This document shows positions 1 through 8,331 of a stretch of DNA of 64,000 nucleotides, in pieces. The first letter of the stretch is position 1. Each line of letters opens with the position of its first letter. Source of the DNA: Burkholderiales bacterium 70-64 (GTDB lineage Bacteria > Pseudomonadota > Gammaproteobacteria > Burkholderiales > Burkholderiaceae_E); the NCBI GenBank assembly GCA_001898645.1, contig MKUQ01000021.1, positions 62,001-126,000 on the forward strand. Reading direction: 5' to 3'. Made by a program: the position numbers and the translations under genes. A model generated the notes under the pieces. The model was not told the DNA's origin and ran no database searches. It saw nothing but the letters and a program-made list of their open reading frames with translations.

Positions 1-964
1 CGTCCAGCGCGAGCTTCACCCGCGCGCCGTCGGCGACGCCGCGCTGGAAGTGCGACCAGGCGCGCAGCCGGCCCTGCCCCGCTGCGATGGCGAGCGCGCC
101 CTGAGGTGCGCCGGCAGGCATGCCGAACCAGTCGTGCCAGCGCCGCGACAGCGCGGCCAGCTCGATGCGCTCGACGCCGAGGTAGGCCTCGCCCTCCCAC
201 TGGCGCCAGTCGCCGGGGCGGGCAAACGGCGCACGGCGGAACTCGATCGCCGCATCCACGCCGCCGGCCGCATCGAGCAGCGCCGGCACGTGCAGCGAAG
301 CGCGGTGCAGGCGCCCTGCCGAACCGATGGCGATGTCGACGTCCTGCAGTTGCGCGGATTCGCCCAGCACGCGGTCGTTCCATTCGATGCGCACGCGCTG
401 CAGCGCGATCCGGCGCTGCGCGAGAAGCAGCTCGAGGGCATCGCCGCGCGCCGGGGCGTCGAGGTCGACGTCGATGCCGGCCACGCGCAGGCGGTGCGCG
501 GCCAGCCGCTCGACGCGCAGCACCGGCGCCTGGACCTCCAGCAGCGCCAGGCGCGGGCGGCCGCTCGCCAGAGCACGCAGCGAGAGCACGGCGCGCACGC
601 GGTCGGCGGAAAACGCGCGCTGGCCGTCGGCGTCATCGATCGAGACGCCCTGCGCCACCAGCCACGGCCGCAGGCCGTCGAAACCGGTGACCAGCGTGCC
701 GAGCCGGATCGGGCGCCCGCTCGCCTTCGCGAGCTCATGCTCGATGGACGGCCGCCAGCGATCCAGCTGCGGCCAGACGAAATGGCGGATCCCCACGTAC
801 GCCGCGGCAAGGAGCACCGCCAGCGCGATCCCCGCCCAGGCGAGCCAGCGCAGCCCGGCGGCGAGCGCCGGGGCCAGGCGCGCAACGGCCCCCGGCGGCG
901 CCTGCCCGGCGGCGGAAGGCGACTCGTCCGGGGCGGAGCGACGCGGGGAGAAGATGGAAAACAT
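1..964 (-). CDS. yhdP: YhdP-family AsmA-like envelope protein, N-terminal part (3' end outside window)
   Basis: The reading frame is open from an ATG at 964 to the left edge, so only the first ~321 residues are present. A proline-rich cytoplasmic stretch of ~35 residues is followed by one membrane segment (about residues 38-60, starting LRWLAWAGIALAV). After it comes a long domain rich in 'RLAL.L.VQAPVLRVERL'-like beta-strand patterns, typical of DUF3971/AsmA-like proteins. YhdP relatives are thought to form inner-membrane-anchored bridges that carry phospholipid to the outer membrane. In many betaproteobacteria this gene sits divergent from glnE, exactly as here, with 70 bp between the two starts. 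The family call rests on the membrane topology and this neighbourhood, since most of the protein is missing. Confidence 0.75.
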   Translation of the reverse strand, partial: MFSIFSPRRSAPDESPSAAGQAPPGAVARLAPALAAGLRWLAWAGIALAVLLAAAYVGIRHFVWPQLDRWRPSIEHELAKASGRPIRLGTLVTGFDGLRPWLVAQGVSIDDADGQRAFSADRVRAVLSLRALASGRPRLALLEVQAPVLRVERLAAHRLRVAGIDVDLDAPARGDALELLLAQRRIALQRVRIEWNDRVLGESAQLQDVDIAIGSAGRLHRASLHVPALLDAAGGVDAAIEFRRAPFARPGDWRQWEGEAYLGVERIELAALSRRWHDWFGMPAGAPQGALAIAAGQGRLRAWSHFQRGVADGARVKLALD

Positions 965-1034
965 GGGCGACAATCTCCGGTCAAGCATACCTCCTCGCCA
1001 CGCCTTTCCCTTCCTTTCTCCAGGACGATCCACC

Positions 1035-3719
1035 ATGCAGTTTCACGGCGAGCAGCACTCCGGCTACTTCCGGCGCACCTTGCAGGCGCTCGCCAGCGCC
1101 GGCGGCGAGGAGCCGGTGCGCGCGCGGCTGTCGGCGCTGGCCGCCGAGCCGCTGTCGCCCGCGGCGCTCGCGGCGCTGTGCGAGGCGGTGGCCGTGGCCG
1201 GGGACACCGCCGCGAGCCTGCGGCGCGCCCGCACCTGGCTGATGCTGACGCTGATCGAGCGCGACCTGCGCGGGTTGGCCACGCTCGACGAGGTGTGCAC
1301 GGCGATGACCGAATTCGCCTCGTGGGCCACCGGCCGCGCGCTGGCCGCTGCCGCCGCCGATCTGGTGGCCCGCCACGGCCGTGCGCTCGATCGCCGCGGA
1401 CGCCCCCAGGACCTGCTCGCGGTCGGCATGGGCAAGGCCGGAGGCCACGAGCTCAACGTCTCCTCCGACCTCGACCTGGTGCTGGTGTTCCGCGAAGAAG
1501 GCGAATCCGAGGGCGTGGACGGCGCCGGGTGCATCGCCGCCAGCGAGTGGATGCACCGCCTGGCGCGCCGGGCGATCGCCCTGCTGTCGGACTACACCGC
1601 CGACGGCTACGTATTCCGCGTGGACACGCGGCTGAGGCCGAACGGTGACTCGGGTCCGCTGGTGGTCTCGCTGAACATGCTCGAGCAGTACTTCTACGCC
1701 CAGGGGCGCGAATGGGAGCGCTTCGCCTGGCTCAAGGGCCGCGTCATCGCCGACTCCGGCCTGGCCGGCGCGCAGGCGCGCGCCGAAGACGAATCCGCGC
1801 TGGCGGCCGTGGTCGCGCCGTTCGTGTTCCGGCGCTACATGGACTACGAGGTGTTCGCGGCGCTGCGCGAGCTGCACGACATGATCCGCGGCGAGGTGGC
1901 GCGCCGCGCCGCGCGCGATCCTGACGCGCTCGACGTGAAGCTCGGCCGCGGCGGCATCCGCGAGGTGGAGTTCACCGCGCAGCTGTTCCAGATCGCCCGC
2001 GGCGGCCGTGACCCGGCGCTGCGCAGCCGCAGCACCCTCGAGACGCTGGCCACGCTGGCCGACCGCGGCCTGCTGCCGGCCGAGGAGACCGAGGCGCTCG
2101 CCGTGGCCTACCGGCTGCTGCGCCGGACCGAGCACGCCCTGCAGTACCGCGAGGACGCGCAGACGCACCGCCTGCCCAACGATCGCGCCGAGCGCGAGGC
2201 CGTCGCCGCGATGCTCGGCATGCCGCGCGAGGCCTTCGATGCCGCCATCGCGACGCACACCGACCAGGTCGCGCGCATCTTCGACCGGCTGCTCGCCCCG
2301 CCCGGCGCCGACGAGGAGGAAGCGGCCGGCGAGGAGGCCGGCGAGACCGGGCTCGATGCCGAGGTGCGGCGCCGCTTCGCAGCCTTCCGCGACGGGCCGC
2401 GCTATGGCGCGGCGCGCCCCGAGACGCGTACCGCCCTCGAGCGCCTGCTCGCCGACGCAGTGCGCCGGCGCACCGGCGCCGCCGGCCTGGTGCGGCTGGT
2501 CGACCTGCTCGACACCATCTGCCGGCGTCCCGCCTACGTGGCCCTGCTCGGCAAGTACCCCGAGGCCTTCACGCGCGTGCTGCGCATCCTCGACTGGGCC
2601 AAGTGGCCCGCCGACTACCTGATGCGCCACCCGGTGGTGCTCGACGAGCTGCTCGACGGCCAGCTCCTCGACGAGGTCGACTACGATGCCTGGAGCCGCC
2701 AGCTGCGCGAGCGCGCAGAGGCCGCGGTTCACGACGGCCAGCCCGACGTGGAGCGCCAGATGGATCTGGTGCGCGAGGCCCATCATGCGCAGGTGTTCCG
2801 CCTCATGGTGCAGGACCTCGAAGGCCGCCTCACCGTCGAGCGCGTCTCGGACCACCTCAGCGAGCTGGCCGACCGCGTGCTCGACCTGGCCATCGGACTG
2901 GTTTGGGCCACCCTGCGCCTGCGCTATCGCGACCCGCCGCGCTTTGCCGCCATCTCCTACGGCCGGCTGGGCGGCAAGGAGCTCGGCTACAGCTCCGACC
3001 TCGACCTGGTGTTCCTGTTCGACGATGACGACGAGCGCGCCCCCGAGGCCTACGCGATGCTCGCACAGCGCCTGTCGGGGTGGCTGTCGGCGCGCACCGC
3101 GGCCGGCCTGCTGTTCGAGATCGACCTGCGCCTGCGCCCCAACGGCGCGGCCGGCCTGCTGGTCTCCAAGCTCGGCGCCTTCGAGGCCTACCAGCGCGAA
3201 TCCGCCTGGGTATGGGAGCACCAGGCGCTCACGCGCGCACGCTTCAGCGCCGGCGACCGCGCCATCGGCGAGCGCTTCGAGGCGATCCGGCGTGCCGCGC
3301 TGTCGCAGCGGCGCGAGCTGCCGGGCCTGCGCGAGGAGGTCATCGCGATGCGGCGCAAGATGCACGAGGGGCATCCCAACCGCAGCGGGCTGTTCGATCT
3401 CAAGCACGATCGCGGCGGCATGGTCGACATCGAGTTCCTGGTCCAGTACCTGGTGCTCGGGCATTCGTGCGAGCACGCGCCGCTGCTGGACAACGCCGGC
3501 AACATCGCGCTGCTCGGGCGCGCAGCCGGCTTCGGGCTGATCGACGCCGCGCTCGCCGCGCGCACCGCCGACGCCTACCGGCGCTACCGCCGGCTGCAGC
3601 ACCAGCTCAAGCTCGACGACGCGCCCTATGCGCGCGTCGACCCGGCGCTCGTGGCCGCCGAGCGCGAAGCGGTGATCGCGCTGTGGGAATCGGTGCTCGG
3701 CCCACGCCGCGACGCGTGA
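1035..3719 (+). CDS. glnE: Bifunctional glutamine synthetase adenylyltransferase/deadenylase
   Basis: GlnE adds AMP to, or removes it from, glutamine synthetase in response to PII proteins and so sets nitrogen assimilation. The 894-residue product has the two expected nucleotidyltransferase domains. The N-terminal one has GMGKAGG followed by SSDLDLVLVF near residue 131, and the C-terminal one has YGRLGGKELGYSSDLDLVFLF near residue 650. The Ser-Asp-x-Asp pairs are the metal ligands of each site. E. coli GlnE is ~946 residues, so this one is slightly short. I chose the ATG at 1035 because everything upstream in frame lies antisense to yhdP and lacks family character. It stands alone, divergent from yhdP. 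Confidence 0.96.
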   Translation: MQFHGEQHSGYFRRTLQALASAGGEEPVRARLSALAAEPLSPAALAALCEAVAVAGDTAASLRRARTWLMLTLIERDLRGLATLDEVCTAMTEFASWATGRALAAAAADLVARHGRALDRRGRPQDLLAVGMGKAGGHELNVSSDLDLVLVFREEGESEGVDGAGCIAASEWMHRLARRAIALLSDYTADGYVFRVDTRLRPNGDSGPLVVSLNMLEQYFYAQGREWERFAWLKGRVIADSGLAGAQARAEDESALAAVVAPFVFRRYMDYEVFAALRELHDMIRGEVARRAARDPDALDVKLGRGGIREVEFTAQLFQIARGGRDPALRSRSTLETLATLADRGLLPAEETEALAVAYRLLRRTEHALQYREDAQTHRLPNDRAEREAVAAMLGMPREAFDAAIATHTDQVARIFDRLLAPPGADEEEAAGEEAGETGLDAEVRRRFAAFRDGPRYGAARPETRTALERLLADAVRRRTGAAGLVRLVDLLDTICRRPAYVALLGKYPEAFTRVLRILDWAKWPADYLMRHPVVLDELLDGQLLDEVDYDAWSRQLRERAEAAVHDGQPDVERQMDLVREAHHAQVFRLMVQDLEGRLTVERVSDHLSELADRVLDLAIGLVWATLRLRYRDPPRFAAISYGRLGGKELGYSSDLDLVFLFDDDDERAPEAYAMLAQRLSGWLSARTAAGLLFEIDLRLRPNGAAGLLVSKLGAFEAYQRESAWVWEHQALTRARFSAGDRAIGERFEAIRRAALSQRRELPGLREEVIAMRRKMHEGHPNRSGLFDLKHDRGGMVDIEFLVQYLVLGHSCEHAPLLDNAGNIALLGRAAGFGLIDAALAARTADAYRRYRRLQHQLKLDDAPYARVDPALVAAEREAVIALWESVLGPRRDA

Positions 3720-3835
3720 GGGCAGCCGGTCGGCCGGCCCCGGCCGGCGTCGGCGGAAGTCCGGTGCGGGGGGCACGGTTTAGCGCGCGGGCGGGCATTC
3801 GTTAAAATGCCGGGATTCGTTCCCGGGAGATTTCC

Positions 3836-4756
3836 ATGTCGATGGCCGACCGAGACGGTCACATCTGGTTCGACGGCAAGCTGGTCGACTGGCGCGATGC
3901 CAGGATCCACGTGCTCACCCACTCCCTGCACTACGGCATGGCGGTCTTCGAGGGCGTACGCGCCTACGAGACGGCGGCCGGCACCGCCGTGTTCCGGCTG
4001 GCCGAGCACACGCGGCGGCTGCTCAATTCGGCCAAGATCTTCCAGATGGCGGTGCCCTGGTCGTTCGAGCAGCTCGTGCAGGCGCAGAAGGAGGTCGTGC
4101 GCGCCAACCGGCTCGCGTCGTGCTACATCCGCCCGATCGCCTGGATCGGCTCGGAGAAGATGGGTGTCTCGGCCAGGGGCAACACCATCCACGTCTCGAT
4201 CTCCGCCTGGCCGTGGGGCGCCTACCTCGGCGAGGACGGCATCACCAAGGGCATCCGCGTGAAGACCTCCTCGTACAGCCGGCACCATGTCAACGTGTCG
4301 CTGGTGCGCGCGAAGGCGAGCGGCTACTACATCAACTCCATCCTCGCCAACCAGGAAGTCACCGCGCACGGCTACGACGAGGCGCTGCTGCTCGACACCG
4401 ACGGCTATGTCTCCGAGGGCTCCGGCGAAAACGTGTTCATGGTGAGGAACGGCCGGCTGTACACGCCCGATCTCGCCTCGTGCCTGGACGGCATCACCCG
4501 CGACGCGGTCATCACCATGGCGCGCGACCTCGGCATCGAGGTGATCGAGAAGCGCATCACGCGCGACGAGATGTACTGCGCCGACGAAGCCTTCTTCACC
4601 GGTACTGCCGCCGAGATCACGCCGATCCGCGAGCTCGACGATCGCCCCATCGGCGAGGGCCGCCGCGGCCCGGTCACCGAGCGGCTGCAGTCGCTGTTCT
4701 TCGACGTGGTCGCCGGACGCAGCGAGCGCTACGCGAAGTGGCTCACCCCGGTCTGA
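3836..4756 (+). CDS. ilvE: Branched-chain amino acid aminotransferase
   Basis: This PLP-dependent class IV aminotransferase moves amino groups between glutamate and Leu/Ile/Val. The 306-residue length is typical. The N-terminal signature LTHSLHYGMAVFEGVRAY is present. The PLP-binding lysine lies near residue 160 in 'AKASGYYINSILANQE', matching Lys160 of E. coli IlvE. The later motif 'YVSEGSGENVFMV' contacts the cofactor phosphate. A Shine-Dalgarno-like GGGAGA lies 8 nt before the ATG. A second in-frame ATG at 3842 could also be used. It is followed closely by a small zinc-finger gene, a common betaproteobacterial pairing. Confidence 0.96.
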   Translation: MSMADRDGHIWFDGKLVDWRDARIHVLTHSLHYGMAVFEGVRAYETAAGTAVFRLAEHTRRLLNSAKIFQMAVPWSFEQLVQAQKEVVRANRLASCYIRPIAWIGSEKMGVSARGNTIHVSISAWPWGAYLGEDGITKGIRVKTSSYSRHHVNVSLVRAKASGYYINSILANQEVTAHGYDEALLLDTDGYVSEGSGENVFMVRNGRLYTPDLASCLDGITRDAVITMARDLGIEVIEKRITRDEMYCADEAFFTGTAAEITPIRELDDRPIGEGRRGPVTERLQSLFFDVVAGRSERYAKWLTPV

Positions 4757-4779
4757 TCACGCCTGCCTTGCGAACCCCC

Positions 4780-4995
4780 ATGGCCGCACAACCCTCCGAC
4801 GCCATCAGCGAAGCGCGCGGGCTGGTCGAGCTCGAAGCCGACGACCTGCCCGCGTTCTGCCCCAATCCCAAGATGCCCCTGTGGTCTTCGCACCCCCGCG
4901 TGTACCTCGACGTCGTGCACGCCGAGAAGGCCCAGTGCCCCTATTGCAGCACCGTCTACCGGCTCAAGCCGGGCAGCGTCGTGCACGGGCATTAG
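4780..4995 (+). CDS. Small CHCC-type zinc-finger protein
   Basis: This 71-residue protein has spaced metal ligands: a Cys in 'AFCPNP', a His in 'VVHAEKAQCPYCSTVYRL' and the CPYC pair. This is the CHCC zinc-finger pattern related to the mitochondrial NDUFS6 subunit and its bacterial homologues. Its role in bacteria is not established. It starts 24 nt after ilvE and is probably co-transcribed with it. The stop codon TAG at 4993 is also the first three bases of a short dispersed palindromic repeat (4993-5010). Confidence 0.8.
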   Translation: MAAQPSDAISEARGLVELEADDLPAFCPNPKMPLWSSHPRVYLDVVHAEKAQCPYCSTVYRLKPGSVVHGH

Positions 4996-5010
4996 GGCCT
5001 GTTCACCCTA
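4993..5010. repeat. Short dispersed palindromic motif, family B copy 1
   Basis: The sequence TAGGGCCTGTTCACCCTA begins at the stop codon of the zinc-finger gene. Two further copies occur at 32453-32470 (15/18 identical to copy 2) and 40384-40401. The ends TAGGG/CCCTA are inverted copies of each other. The rest of this 180-bp gap before waaF shows no gene. Confidence 0.6.
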
Positions 5011-5175
5011 CGATCGACCCCGCGCCGGCGCCTTCCACCGCGCAGGCCGCGGCGCACCCGGTGTCAACTTCCCCGACGTGAAGAAGAGCCACGCGCCGGC
5101 TCGCGTTCGGCACCACAATCGCTGCTTCAGGCGTAGCATCGACAATGAGAAGATATGCCCCGTCGAGGAGGCAGG

Positions 5176-6225
5176 ATGAGCGTCCGAGCGCTCGTGGTGG
5201 CACCCAACTGGATCGGCGACGCCGTCATGGCGCAGCCGCTGCTGGCGCTGCTGCGCCAGCGTGAGCCCGGCCTGCGCATCGACGCGCTGTGCCCGCCGCA
5301 CGTGGCGCCGGTGTTCCGCGCCATGCCCGAGGTCGCCGAGGTCATCGAGGCCGCCAACGTCCACGGCAAGCTGCAGCTGGCCGCTCGCTGGCGGCTCGCG
5401 CGCGCGCTGCGCGTGCACGGCTACCAGCGCGCCTACGTGCTGCCCAACTCCGCCAAGTCGGCGCTGGTGCCGTGGTTCGCGCGCATCCCCGAGCGCATCG
5501 GGCATCGCGGCGAGGCGCGCCACCTGCTGCTGAGCCGGCTGCACGACGCGCGCGCGGCCGCGCGCCCGCCGATGGTCGAGCACTACGCCCAGCTGGCCTT
5601 CGATCCGCGCGAGCCGCTGCCGGGCAAGGTGCCCGACCCTCGCCTGCTGCGCCGGCCCGAGCGCGAGCATGCGGTGCGCAGCAAGTTCGGCTTCGAGCAC
5701 GGCGCGCCGCTCATCGTGCTGTGCCCGGGCGCCGAGTTCGGCCCTGCCAAGCGCTGGCCGGCACGCCATTTCGCCTCGCTGGTGAACCTGCTCGCCGGCG
5801 AGTGGCCCGAAGCCGACCTGGTGCTGCTGGGCTCGGCCGGCGAGCGCGCACTGGCCACCGAGATCGCCGCGCTCTCGGGCCAGCCGGTGCGCAACCTGTG
5901 CGGCGACACCACGCTCGACGAGGCCATCGCCATCATCGCGCAGGCCAGCGGCGTGGTCTCCAACGACTCGGGCCTGATGCACGTGGCGGCCGCCTTCGCG
6001 CGACCCCAGGTGGCCATCTTCGGGTCTTCCGACCCTCGCCATACGCCGCCGCGCTCGCCGCGCGCACGCGTCGAGTGGCTGCACCTGGCCTGCAGCCCGT
6101 GCTTCCAGCGCGTGTGCCCGCTCGGCCACACCGATTGCCTGAACAAGATCGCCCCCGCCACCGTATTCGCCAGCCTGCAGCAGGCGATGCGCTTCGAGAC
6201 CACCGGCGGGCGGCCAGTACGCTGA
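5176..6225 (+). CDS. waaF: ADP-heptose:LPS heptosyltransferase II
   Basis: WaaF adds the second L-glycero-D-manno-heptose to the lipopolysaccharide inner core at the cytoplasmic face of the inner membrane. The 349-residue GT9 protein opens with the family signature 'VVAPNWIGDAVMAQPLL'. Its C-terminal half carries 'CPGAEFGPAKRWPARHFA' and 'VSNDSGLMHVAAAF', the donor-binding region. The ATG at 5176 was preferred to an in-frame ATG at 5155 because GAGGAG sits directly upstream of it. The adjacent genes suggest no heptose-specific operon here. Confidence 0.93.
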   Translation: MSVRALVVAPNWIGDAVMAQPLLALLRQREPGLRIDALCPPHVAPVFRAMPEVAEVIEAANVHGKLQLAARWRLARALRVHGYQRAYVLPNSAKSALVPWFARIPERIGHRGEARHLLLSRLHDARAAARPPMVEHYAQLAFDPREPLPGKVPDPRLLRRPEREHAVRSKFGFEHGAPLIVLCPGAEFGPAKRWPARHFASLVNLLAGEWPEADLVLLGSAGERALATEIAALSGQPVRNLCGDTTLDEAIAIIAQASGVVSNDSGLMHVAAAFARPQVAIFGSSDPRHTPPRSPRARVEWLHLACSPCFQRVCPLGHTDCLNKIAPATVFASLQQAMRFETTGGRPVR

Positions 6226-6247
6226 GAACGCGCACCTGCGCCCCGCC

Positions 6248-6676
6248 ATGCACCGCCTGCCCGTCCTGTCCACCGCCGAAGCCGTCGAGGAAGCGTTCTA
6301 CGAGGCGATGCAGCGCGCCGACCTCGAGGCGATGATGATGCTGTGGGCCGACGACGACGAGGTGATGTGCGTGCATCCCGGGCACCCGCGGCTGATCGGG
6401 CTCGATGCCATCCGCGCCTCGTGGGCCGCGATCTTCGCCAACGGCGGCATCGACCTGCGTACCGCCGACGTGCGCGCACACACCGGGGCGATGCTGGCCG
6501 TGCACAACCTCGTCGAGCAGGTGACCGTGACCGGGCGGCAGGGCGTCCAGCTGGTCGAGTGCGTCACCACCAACGTCTACGTCAAGTACGCCGACGGCTG
6601 GCGCATCCTGCTGCATCACTCGGGCCCGGCATCGAGCGAGCCGGTGGCGACGGCCAGCGGCGCGGTGCTGCATTGA
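6248..6676 (+). CDS. NTF2-like (SnoaL/YybH-type) domain protein
   Basis: This is a single compact domain of 142 residues. The opening helix 'AVEEAFYEAMQRADLEAMMMLW' is followed by 'DEVMCVHPGHPRLIGLDAIRASWAAIF' and closing strands 'NVYVKYADGWRILLHHSG', the cone-shaped NTF2-like fold. Such proteins bind small ligands or act as isomerase-like enzymes, but no catalytic assignment is possible from sequence. It starts 22 nt after waaF and 27 nt before the hydrolase gene, so it likely belongs to the same transcript. Confidence 0.8.
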   Translation: MHRLPVLSTAEAVEEAFYEAMQRADLEAMMMLWADDDEVMCVHPGHPRLIGLDAIRASWAAIFANGGIDLRTADVRAHTGAMLAVHNLVEQVTVTGRQGVQLVECVTTNVYVKYADGWRILLHHSGPASSEPVATASGAVLH

Positions 6677-6703
6677 GCGCCATGACAGCCGCGGGGAACG
6701 GCG

Positions 6704-7684
6704 ATGCTCGCGCCCTCGTATCACCCTCCCGTCTGGCTGCCCGGCCCGCACCTGCAGACGATCTGGTCGGCCCGGCTCGCGCCGTGCCCGTCGATCCGCT
6801 ACCGGCGTGAACGCTGGACGACGCCGGATGACGATTTCATCGACGTCGATTTCCTGCACCCGGCGCCCCGTGCGCGCCGCGCCCCGCTGCTGGTGCTGTT
6901 CCACGGCCTCGAAGGCTGCTCGCGCAGCCACTACGCCCTGACCATGGTCGAGGCGGCGCGCCGGAGCGGCTGGCGCGCCGCCGTACCGCACTTTCGCAGC
7001 TGCAGCGGCGAGCTCAACCGCGCGCCGCGCGCCTATCACTCCGGCGATTCGCCCGAGCTCGACTGGATCCTGCGCCGCTTCGCGCGCGAGCATGCGGGCG
7101 GCGCGCCGATCGTCGCCATCGGGGTCTCGCTCGGCGGCAACGTGCTGCTCAAGTGGCTCGGCGAGCAGCGCGAGGCCGCCCGCTTCGTGCGCGCCGCGGT
7201 GGCGATCTCGCCGCCGCAGGACCTGCATGCCGGCGCGATCGCGCTCGCGCACGGCTTCAACCGCGTCTACACGCGGCACTTCCTCAAGACGCTCGAGCAC
7301 AAGGCGCTGGCCAAGCTCGAGCAGTATCCGGGCCTGTACGATCGCCGCCGGGTGCTGGGCGCGCGCGACTTCTTCGACTTCGACGACGCGGTCACCGCGC
7401 CCCTGCACGGCTACGCCAGCTGCTACGACTACTGGGAGCGCTCGTCGTGCCGGGCCTTCCTGGCCGGCATCCGCGTGCCCACGCTGGTGATCAACGCGCG
7501 CAACGACCCGTTCCTGCCGGCCAGCGCGCTGGCCGGCAGCGACGAGGTGTCCGACCACGTCACGCTCGACTACCCCGCCGAGGGCGGCCACGTCGGCTTC
7601 GTGCAGGGCCCGCCGCCCGGGCACCACGCCTGGCTGCCGGCGCGCGCGATCGACTGGCTGTCGCGGGCGCTCGTCGATGGATGA
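6704..7684 (+). CDS. YheT-family alpha/beta hydrolase
   Basis: The 326-residue protein has the YheT N-terminal pattern 'PPVWLPGPHLQTIW'. It also has the oxyanion/nucleophile region 'LFHGLEGCSRSHY' and the nucleophile elbow G-V-S-L-G-G ('AIGVSLGGNVLLKWLGE', Ser near residue 143). A late acid/His pair lies in 'NARNDPFLP' and 'EGGHVGFV'. The family includes esterases of unclear physiological substrate. Its stop overlaps the start of the next gene by 8 nt, so translation is probably coupled. Confidence 0.9.
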   Translation: MLAPSYHPPVWLPGPHLQTIWSARLAPCPSIRYRRERWTTPDDDFIDVDFLHPAPRARRAPLLVLFHGLEGCSRSHYALTMVEAARRSGWRAAVPHFRSCSGELNRAPRAYHSGDSPELDWILRRFAREHAGGAPIVAIGVSLGGNVLLKWLGEQREAARFVRAAVAISPPQDLHAGAIALAHGFNRVYTRHFLKTLEHKALAKLEQYPGLYDRRRVLGARDFFDFDDAVTAPLHGYASCYDYWERSSCRAFLAGIRVPTLVINARNDPFLPASALAGSDEVSDHVTLDYPAEGGHVGFVQGPPPGHHAWLPARAIDWLSRALVDG

Positions 7685-8225
7685 GCAGGTCCTGCGCGCC
7701 ATGGCGCGCTGGCCGGACGTGCCCGCCGCATGGGGCTGGCTGCGGCTCGACCGGCGCGGCCGCTGGCTGCTCGTCGACCGGGGCCGCCCGGGGTTCGACG
7801 AGGCGCGCGACGGCGCCGGCAGCCCGATCACCAACCCGCAGATCGTCGACTTCATCGGCCGCAATTACCGCAGCGACGAGCAGGGCCGCTGGTACTGGCA
7901 GAACGGCCCGCAGCGCGTCTACGTCGACCTGGAGGCCGCGCCGCTGGTGCTGCGCGTGCTGGGCGAGGCGCAGGCGCCGCGCTTCGTCACCCACACCGGG
8001 CAGCTCGTCGGTCACATCGAGGCGGGCTGGGTCGGTCCGGGGGGCGAGGTGCTGCTGCGTACCGACGTCGGCCCGGCCGCGGTGCACGACCTCGATCTGA
8101 CGCTGCTCGCCTTCGGCCAGCACGGCGAAACCGTCGAGCTCGCGCTCGCCGAGCGCACGCTCGAGCTGACCTCGACCGCGTCGCCCGCCGATACGCTGGG
8201 CTTCGTGTCCATGCCGCGTCCGTAG
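7677..8225 (+). CDS. DUF2946-like conserved protein
   Basis: A 182-residue soluble protein with 'MARWPDVPAAWGWLRLDRRGRW' near the start and 'NPQIVDFIGRNYRSDEQGRWYWQNGPQRVYVDLE' in the middle. I recall this pattern from the DUF2946-type family found after yheT in Burkholderiales. The function is unknown. The start overlaps yheT by 8 nt. The stop codon TAG at 8223 is the first three bases of a dispersed repeat that folds into a 23-bp stem (8224-8275). Confidence 0.65.
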   Translation: MDEQVLRAMARWPDVPAAWGWLRLDRRGRWLLVDRGRPGFDEARDGAGSPITNPQIVDFIGRNYRSDEQGRWYWQNGPQRVYVDLEAAPLVLRVLGEAQAPRFVTHTGQLVGHIEAGWVGPGGEVLLRTDVGPAAVHDLDLTLLAFGQHGETVELALAERTLELTSTASPADTLGFVSMPRP

Positions 8226-8275
8226 GAGTCCGTCGGAGTCGAATCGATCCAGCGATTCGACCGCGGCGGACTCCT
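8223..8275. repeat. REP-like palindromic element, family A copy 1 (possible bidirectional terminator)
   Basis: Arms 8224-8246 and 8253-8275 are inverted copies (20 of 23 positions) separated by the 6-nt loop ATCCAG. The left arm starts TAGGAGTCCGTCGGAGTC at the stop codon of the upstream gene. It lies between convergent genes and lacks a T tract. Related copies are at 9831-9858, 21721-21748 and 57124-57176. Confidence 0.75.
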
Positions 8276-8331
8276 CATCCGAAACCGGCGCCCGCCGCGC
8301 GTCGGATTCCTCCACGTTCAGCGCCGGCCTT

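Noticed and set aside
16-984. A 322-codon leftward frame at the left edge
   Set aside because: Arg/Ser/Cys-rich frame-shifted shadow. The frame starting at 964 and open to the edge carries the YhdP-type membrane anchor instead.
981-3776. A 931-codon open frame antisense to glnE
   Set aside because: It mirrors the codon periodicity of a high-GC gene, has His/Gln/Val-rich shadow composition and no family motif.
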